From Candidatus Woesearchaeota archaeon (lineage in GTDB: Archaea; Nanobdellota; Nanobdellia; Woesearchaeales; GW2011-AR4), in NCBI GenBank assembly GCA_019323655.1, contig JAHWGX010000090.1, positions 1 through 16,987 on the forward strand: a stretch of DNA of 16,987 nucleotides, given 5' to 3'. The stretch's first letter is position 1, and each line of letters opens with the position of its first letter. Under the pieces are notes generated by a model. The model saw only the letters and a list, made by a program, of their open reading frames with translations. It had not been told where the DNA came from and did not search any database. A program made the translations under genes and the position numbers. Shown here one piece after another: positions 12,112 to 16,987 of the stretch.

Positions 12112-13433
12112 GGCTGAAAAAATTCTGTGCAGTACAAGGAATCCGGACTTTCCCGTAAAGACTCTCTTTTGTTATAAAAATTTTCTGGAATACCTAATCT
12201 TTCAATATCACCACTAGTATAACCTACCCCACGCAATATCTTTTTAACACAAAAAAAACTGTAATTCAACTTCTCACGATAGACCCTAAAAATATCGCCA
12301 AGGTCCAGCCCATCTTCTTTCAATAAGTTACCGCATTCCACAGGGCTTGCATCCGCATAGTTGACTAGAGCAGTGATAATCTTACCATACGCTCCTAGTT
12401 TATCATGTTTATTTGCAAGTTCATTTGCACTTACTTTTTTAAGTGCCTCAAAATTATATTTAAGAGGCACTCTTTCCTCATAAAATAGTTCAGCTATATC
12501 ATCAAAGCTAAATTTCCAACCTAGCTCATCAGATTTTCTTTTAAGTCCTATAGCAATGTCTCCATAATCTGCACCAATGTTTTTAGAGGCTTGTATAGTT
12601 TCGCTATAAGATGCCATACCCCAAGCTCCGCTTCCTTCCAAAATTATGCCGGTAATATCAACAGGGTTTAGGCCTTTTGTTTCTTTTAAATGTCTGCCAA
12701 TGGCACTTAATCTGTTAAGTCCCAACGAATCCTCCCCTGCAACATGAACCGCCTTGTATGCTATTTTAGCGGCCTCACCAAAACTTGCATTTGTTCCAAG
12801 GTATATTGCATCAAAAATATCTCCTATCTGCTTTATACCCAACTCATCGAATAAAATATCAGCAATACCATCGCGTTTTACGCCTTCTCCCCGATTGTAT
12901 AGTACACGGACAACCTCGCTAATTGGCGCTTTTAGTTTCTCCTGCAGTATTTTGGACGCATTTACTCGTAACACATAGATAATGCCATCATAATTTATGC
13001 TATATTTATCAAATACTTTCCAAATAGTACTATCATTCTCTTCAGAAGCACTCTTATTAAATACCTCCATTATTTCCCTTGATGCCTTTGCAACATTTTC
13101 TTCACCGGTTATTCCTGCTTCTTTTATTAAGTCATTAAGATAATAGGGCAAGGGGTTTATACCTTCTGTTAATACCCTAAATACACTATCATAGCCTGCT
13201 TGCAGGTCTAAATGTAAAATTTCAGCAAGCCTGCCTGGGTCTGTATCTGTTCCTTCAAGCAATACCCTTGAAATATCCTTCATACTGGCAATCTCCTTTA
13301 GGACTTTAGCGGTATCTAAATCAGAATAGCCTTTCTGCAATAAGCCTGTAGTAACTGCTAATAAAGGATCTTGAACTCCAGGATGCCTCTTCATAAGACC
13401 TTTTACGCCCCGTACTGCACCTTCGATTGTCAT
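12099..13433 (-). CDS. Alpha-helical repeat protein of unknown function
   Basis: The protein has 444 residues from ATG 13433-13431; a TTG three codons earlier was rejected because a TATA box lies at the leaderless distance from this ATG. It appears wholly alpha-helical with loosely repeated units of about 35-40 residues that carry a V/I-x-x-V/I-L-x-E-G or similar core (ISRVLLEGTDTDPGRLAEIL, SVFRVLTEGINPLPYYLNDL, ITGIILEGSGAWGMASYSET, then DIAIGLKRKSDELG). This suggests a solenoid-like binding scaffold. There is no signal peptide, transmembrane segment or catalytic motif. It is convergent with the ROK kinase and separated from apgM by about 120 nt. No family was recognised. Confidence 0.65.
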   Translation of the reverse strand: MTIEGAVRGVKGLMKRHPGVQDPLLAVTTGLLQKGYSDLDTAKVLKEIASMKDISRVLLEGTDTDPGRLAEILHLDLQAGYDSVFRVLTEGINPLPYYLNDLIKEAGITGEENVAKASREIMEVFNKSASEENDSTIWKVFDKYSINYDGIIYVLRVNASKILQEKLKAPISEVVRVLYNRGEGVKRDGIADILFDELGIKQIGDIFDAIYLGTNASFGEAAKIAYKAVHVAGEDSLGLNRLSAIGRHLKETKGLNPVDITGIILEGSGAWGMASYSETIQASKNIGADYGDIAIGLKRKSDELGWKFSFDDIAELFYEERVPLKYNFEALKKVSANELANKHDKLGAYGKIITALVNYADASPVECGNLLKEDGLDLGDIFRVYREKLNYSFFCVKKILRGVGYTSGDIERLGIPENFYNKRESLRESPDSLYCTEFFQPPKK

Positions 13434-13455
13434 GAAAATCAAAAGAATGTAAACT

Positions 13456-13465
13456 TATATTTAAA
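13456..13465 (-). promoter_or_regulatory. TATA box for the helical-repeat gene
   Basis: TTTAAATATA on the minus strand is centred about 27 nt before ATG 13433, which decides the start codon and predicts a leaderless mRNA. Confidence 0.6.
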
Positions 13466-13552
13466 TGTTACTATTACAAGGTAGAAAATATAGCAACCAA
13501 AGACAAGATTTATTAGTGTTTGTTATATATTTATTGGTAGATTAACCCCATG

Positions 13553-14782
13553 TTAACCATTTGCTATTCCCAGCACAACTTTCATAAAATCCTTTCCAAG
13601 TAAAGCTCCCAAACTTCCATTACCACATTCTTTTTCTCCGAATTTTTTGAGATTATCAGCCTTAACATTGCCGCCATAAATTAAAACAGGAACAGGATCT
13701 CCGGAATGGTCTTTTTGGCTGCATGGGGTTGAATGATCTGCAGTAATTACAATCAGCCCGTCAAAATCTTTCAATCCAGCTAAAGCCTTGTCTATTTTTT
13801 CTATAAACTTCTTTTTTCCCTCGCAGTCTCCGTTTTCTCCGTAAATGTCAGTAGGCTTGATATGAACATAGGCAAAATCATAATCTTTCATTTGCTCTTT
13901 AGATGCTTTTATCTTAGCAACAACATCTGTATTTGGAAGCCCTGTAGCTCCCCTTACATTCACCAAATCCATTCCTGCTATTGCCCCTAAGCCCTTGTAC
14001 AATCCAGCTCCTGCTATGCAGCATGATTTTAACCCATACATTTCCTTAAATGACTTCAACCTTTTGTAATATCCCGGGCCTCTTGTTAAAAAGTAATTTC
14101 CTCTCAGCTTCCCTTCCTTTTCCCTTTTGTCGTTTAAAGGATTTTTTTCCAGAATTTCATGGGACTTTTCCAAAAATTCCTGCAAAGCATCTGCTGTAAG
14201 CCTTGCCTCTTTGGTATCATCCAAAGGCGCTACCTTATTCACTTTATTGCCTTCCCACTCTTCAACAACATTTTCCTCGCTTACATAATGCACATCAGAA
14301 TTGGATATTTTATCTGAAAGCCCTTTGCCCCTCATCACAATTATAACCCTATGCCCCGTTCCTGGCTTGACAGAAAATTTTACCCCCTTTATCTCCATTC
14401 CATCAAGTTCCTTGACAAATTCTGCTGTATCTTCTATTCTTCCTGCCCTTCTGTCCTTGACCCTCAGCTCCCTGTCAACTGTAGCCAAATTTGCCCTTAC
14501 AGCAACATCGCCTTCCATAAGCTTAACGCCGACGCCAGCTGCCTCAATAGGCCCTCTTCCGGGGTAATCCTTTTTTAAATCATAGCCAAACAATGTTAAA
14601 TGAGCCTCGTCGCTGTTGGGCCTTATCCCCTTTCCAAGAACATGCATTATTCCTGTAACCCCTTCTTCGGCAAACTTGTCCATATTAGGGGTATAAGCAG
14701 CCTCCAGAGGAGTTTTATTTCCAAATTCCTCAACAGGCAAATCCCCCATGCCGTCGCATATTATAAGGATTATTTTTTTCAT
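13553..14782 (-). CDS. apgM: 2,3-bisphosphoglycerate-independent phosphoglycerate mutase, archaeal type
   Basis: Interconverts 3- and 2-phosphoglycerate, the step before enolase. The protein has 409 residues from ATG 14782, typical for the family. Metal-binding and catalytic segments of the alkaline-phosphatase fold are visible: IILIICDGMGDLPVEE at the N-terminus, the catalytic Ser in RPNSDEAHLTLFGYD (about residues 50-64), PGRGPIEAAG, HIKPTDIYGENGD, and ITADHSTPCSQKDHSGDPVP near the C-terminus with the His/Asp ligands. A longer frame beginning inside the enolase gene was rejected because MKKIILIICDG is the normal start. The gene begins one base after the enolase stop codon, so the two consecutive glycolytic steps are co-transcribed and probably translationally coupled. 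Confidence 0.95.
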   Translation of the reverse strand: MKKIILIICDGMGDLPVEEFGNKTPLEAAYTPNMDKFAEEGVTGIMHVLGKGIRPNSDEAHLTLFGYDLKKDYPGRGPIEAAGVGVKLMEGDVAVRANLATVDRELRVKDRRAGRIEDTAEFVKELDGMEIKGVKFSVKPGTGHRVIIVMRGKGLSDKISNSDVHYVSEENVVEEWEGNKVNKVAPLDDTKEARLTADALQEFLEKSHEILEKNPLNDKREKEGKLRGNYFLTRGPGYYKRLKSFKEMYGLKSCCIAGAGLYKGLGAIAGMDLVNVRGATGLPNTDVVAKIKASKEQMKDYDFAYVHIKPTDIYGENGDCEGKKKFIEKIDKALAGLKDFDGLIVITADHSTPCSQKDHSGDPVPVLIYGGNVKADNLKKFGEKECGNGSLGALLGKDFMKVVLGIANG

Positions 14783-14783
14783 C

Positions 14784-16052
14784 TTAAAACCTGGCAAACT
14801 TAGCCCTTTCCCCCAACTCTTCCTCAATCTTCATAAGCCGATTGTATTTTGCAGTCCTTTCGCTTCTTGCTGTTGCTCCAAACTTGCACTGCCCTGTTTC
14901 CATCCCGACGACAAAATCCGCTATAAAAGTATCCTCTGTCTCGGCGCTTCTGTGGCTGACTACAGACGTGCAGCCGTTTTTCCTTGCAAGATTTATGGCA
15001 TCTATTGTTTCTGTTACTGTCCCTATTTGATTCAGCTTTATCAGCACAGAATTAATGGCTTTCATATCAATTGCCTTTTGAAGCCTTTTAACATTTGTAA
15101 CTACAAGATCATCCCCCACTATCTGCACTTTTTCCCCTATTTTTTCCATAAGAAATTTCCATGAATCCCAGTCATCTTCAGCAAGTCCGTCTTCTATTGA
15201 CGCTATAGGATACTTGCCTGCAAGCTCAGAATAGAAATCAGCCATTCCCCTTCCATCCAGGGCTCTTCCGTCAACCTTTAAATTATACTTTCCATTCTCA
15301 AAAAATTCGGATGCTGCCCCGTCAATTGCTATTTTTACTTCATCAAGGGGTTTGTAGCCAGCTTCCTTAATGCCCTCGACAATTACCTGGAAAACTCTCT
15401 CATTGCTTCCCAGGCTTGGCCCGTATGCGCCCTCATAGCCAACGTTAATGTTAAAGCCCTGTTTTTTCAGCACTTTGCCTATTGAATGGTATATTTCCGA
15501 GCCCCATCTGATTGCCTCTCTGAAAGTTTTTGCCTTGCAGGGCATGACCATGAATTCCTGAATGTCAGAGCTTTGGTCTGCATGCTTTCCGCCCTCAAGA
15601 ACAAGCACCATCGGCACTGGCAAAATAATATTGTCATTGCCTCCAAGATTCGCTATATACTTGTAAAGTGGCATATTTTTCTCAGCTGCCCCGGCTTTGC
15701 ATACAGCCATCGAAACAGCCAAAATCGCATTTGCTCCCAGCTTTGATTTGTTTTCTGTCCCGTCAAGCTTAATCATAAAATTATCTATTTCTTTCTGTTT
15801 TGTGCAGTCCATGCCGATAATTTTTTTGGAAATAATTTTGTTGACATTATCCACTGCCTTTAACACGCCTTTCCCATTATACCTCTCAGGGTCATTATCC
15901 CTCATCTCAAGCGCCTCATGCTTTCCTGTGCTTGCCCCGGAAGGAACCATTGCGCTCACAGAAAACCTTTCAGTAAAAACATCTGCTTCAACAGTGGGAT
16001 TTCCCCTTGAATCAAGAACTTCTCTTGCTAACACCTTCTTAATTTCAGACAT
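14784..16052 (-). CDS. eno: Enolase (phosphopyruvate hydratase)
   Basis: Dehydrates 2-phosphoglycerate to phosphoenolpyruvate in glycolysis and works in reverse in gluconeogenesis. The full-length protein has 422 residues. Signature segments are AREVLDSRGNPTVEADV, the flexible loop MVPSGASTGKHEALEMRD, metal ligands in IAIDGAASEF, SIEDGLAEDDWDSW and IVGDDLVVTN, the catalytic Lys in VLIKLNQIGTV, and SHRSAETEDTFIADFVVG. No key residue seems missing. It heads the eno-apgM operon. The start has GGGTGG four bases upstream and a TATA box about 37 nt upstream, so unlike many neighbours it has a short leader. Confidence 0.97.
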   Translation of the reverse strand: MSEIKKVLAREVLDSRGNPTVEADVFTERFSVSAMVPSGASTGKHEALEMRDNDPERYNGKGVLKAVDNVNKIISKKIIGMDCTKQKEIDNFMIKLDGTENKSKLGANAILAVSMAVCKAGAAEKNMPLYKYIANLGGNDNIILPVPMVLVLEGGKHADQSSDIQEFMVMPCKAKTFREAIRWGSEIYHSIGKVLKKQGFNINVGYEGAYGPSLGSNERVFQVIVEGIKEAGYKPLDEVKIAIDGAASEFFENGKYNLKVDGRALDGRGMADFYSELAGKYPIASIEDGLAEDDWDSWKFLMEKIGEKVQIVGDDLVVTNVKRLQKAIDMKAINSVLIKLNQIGTVTETIDAINLARKNGCTSVVSHRSAETEDTFIADFVVGMETGQCKFGATARSERTAKYNRLMKIEEELGERAKFARF

Positions 16053-16056
16053 AAAA

Positions 16057-16093
16057 CCACCCAGTCAAAAGTTAGAACAGAATGTTTATAAAT
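16057..16093 (-). promoter_or_regulatory. Promoter and ribosome binding site of eno-apgM
   Basis: ATTTATAAA (16093-16085) is the TATA box and GGGTGG (16062-16057) a Shine-Dalgarno-like site. The TATA box overlaps the stop codon (16088-16086) of the upstream gene, which is on the same strand. Confidence 0.55.
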
Positions 16094-16787
16094 ATTGTGG
16101 AATCTCTTTTAGTAGTGGACTATTTTTAGGAAGGAATTGTTGCAGAAAATTTACGATCTTTTTTGTTTGAGTTATCAGTGTATCCATTTTGCCATCTGGA
16201 TTTAAGTTATAATGACTAAGAAGATGTATATAGGAAGTAATAGCTAGTTCAGCAAATACAGACTCTTTTGTCAACTTAGACAATGCACTAGCAGCATCTC
16301 CTGCAAAACTGTATGCATGGGCAGAGTATTTTGGCTCTGTTTTTACTGTCATGTCAGCAGACAGCTTTTTAAGTTTATACCATTCCATCGCCCATAAAAT
16401 ATCACCAGTCACATTAAAAAGGGCTTGAGCAAAATTTCCAGCGTATGCAAGAAAGTGAGATTCCAGAGTCAATGTGCAATTCTCTGCAGAAGAGTCTGCA
16501 CCAGTTCTAATTTTATTAATTCCTTCATTAGCAAAGTCAAATAGTTTCTTTAAATATTCATCTAAAGAACGTGGATCCGATTCCAAAATGTGATTTGAAA
16601 CTTTGATTAACCTTTTAATAAAATAAATATCCCTCCCAGAAACACTAGTTACACTACCAAGGTAATTTATGACTCCTCTTTTACACAATTCTCCATTTTC
16701 CGGGGTTAACCCAGCATAATTGTAGCTCAATAACGTTTCCAAATCTGGAGATATACCGGGTTCTGGTGAGCTACTCGAGGTAACCAT
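16086..16787 (-). CDS. Helical protein of unknown function
   Basis: The protein has 233 residues. After a low-complexity Ser/Pro start (about residues 1-12) it appears fully alpha-helical, with segments rich in Ala, Tyr and Leu, such as SHFLAYAGNFAQALFNVTGD, ILWAMEWYKLKKLSAD and SAHAYSFAGDAASALSKLTK. The spacing resembles TPR-like helical hairpins, a structural impression only. No signal peptide, transmembrane segment or catalytic motif was seen. A TATA box about 27 nt before ATG 16787 predicts a leaderless mRNA. It ends only 33 nt before the enolase start, so read-through into eno is possible, though eno has its own TATA box over this gene's stop codon. Confidence 0.6.
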   Translation of the reverse strand: MVTSSSSPEPGISPDLETLLSYNYAGLTPENGELCKRGVINYLGSVTSVSGRDIYFIKRLIKVSNHILESDPRSLDEYLKKLFDFANEGINKIRTGADSSAENCTLTLESHFLAYAGNFAQALFNVTGDILWAMEWYKLKKLSADMTVKTEPKYSAHAYSFAGDAASALSKLTKESVFAELAITSYIHLLSHYNLNPDGKMDTLITQTKKIVNFLQQFLPKNSPLLKEIPQYL

Positions 16788-16810
16788 ATTATTTAGGAAT
16801 CAAATCCTGC

Positions 16811-16818
16811 TATATAAA
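16811..16818 (-). promoter_or_regulatory. TATA box for the 233-residue helical protein gene
   Basis: TTTATATA on the minus strand is centred about 27 nt before ATG 16787. Confidence 0.55.
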
Positions 16819-16871
16819 AATTACCATTATTGAATAACAAACAAAATAAAATTTAACAAAGAGGCTATCGC

Positions 16872-16900
16872 TTAATTAATTTCCAAAAATTAATTAAAGT
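16872..16900. repeat. AT-rich inverted repeat in the right-end intergenic region
   Basis: TTAATTAATTT and AAATTAATTAA form an 11-bp inverted repeat with a short loop. The surrounding 16819-16987 shows no coding frame, tRNA or clear promoter; the window ends before its context is visible. Given the very high AT content, this may be simple sequence. Confidence 0.3.
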
Positions 16901-16987
16901 ACCAAATACTTAAAGAATTCTTGGTTTATGAAAATAAAGTGCAGTTGGTAAGCTAAGGCGATTCGTTACTGTGGCTCTAGTAAAAAT

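Noticed and set aside
14783..14827. Extension of apgM into the end of eno
   Set aside because: The extra residues are the enolase 3' end in another frame. MKKIILIICDG is the normal ApgM start and lies one base after the enolase stop.

Overview
The window reads as chromosomal DNA of an AT-rich archaeon, most likely from the DPANN group (Woesearchaeota/Pacearchaeota/Nanoarchaeota-like). The phylum is an inference. The archaeal assignment rests on prefoldin alpha next to FtsY, an archaeal-type phosphoglycerate mutase (ApgM) next to enolase, a Hel308/Ski2-type helicase domain, TATA boxes placed about 25-30 nt before many start codons (leaderless mRNAs), and tRNA introns with bulge-helix-bulge (BHB) splice motifs.

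Left region (1-3944). Positions 1-37 look like the end of an insertion sequence. Next come a 28-codon remnant that resembles the start of a tyrosine integrase, tRNA-Glu(CUC), a coiled-coil/GNAT acetyltransferase split by an apparent frameshift, tRNA-Ile(UAU), a free-standing LAGLIDADG homing endonuclease behind a long hairpin leader, and a tRNA-Val(UAC)-tRNA-Gly(GCC) tandem. All four tRNA genes lie on the minus strand and all are interrupted. I count five introns. Only one is at the usual anticodon-loop site. Two are in the D arm, and two large structured ones (92 and 108 nt) sit at the same T-loop position (59/60) of tRNA-Glu and tRNA-Val. The two T-loop introns share sequence and look homologous.

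Centre (3945-7576, plus strand). scpA (condensin kleisin) is followed by a foldable non-coding stretch of about 140 nt. Then comes a tight prs-pfdA-ftsY operon covering PRPP synthesis, co-translational folding and the SRP receptor.

Right region (7652-16987). Core sugar and glycolysis genes alternate with lineage-specific unknowns: a membrane-anchored coiled-coil protein (minus), a helicase that ends after its first RecA domain (minus), a GalT-family uridylyltransferase and a ROK sugar kinase (plus), an alpha-helical repeat protein (minus), the eno-apgM operon (minus), and another helical protein of unknown role (minus).

Two intergenic regions, 3768-3839 and 10027-10099, carry the same roughly 72-nt element. 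It has two hairpins with compensatory base changes and conserved loops, both on the minus strand. I read it as a two-copy structured RNA of unknown family. This element and the T-loop intron family, with a homing endonuclease nearby, are the most promising undescribed signals in the window.
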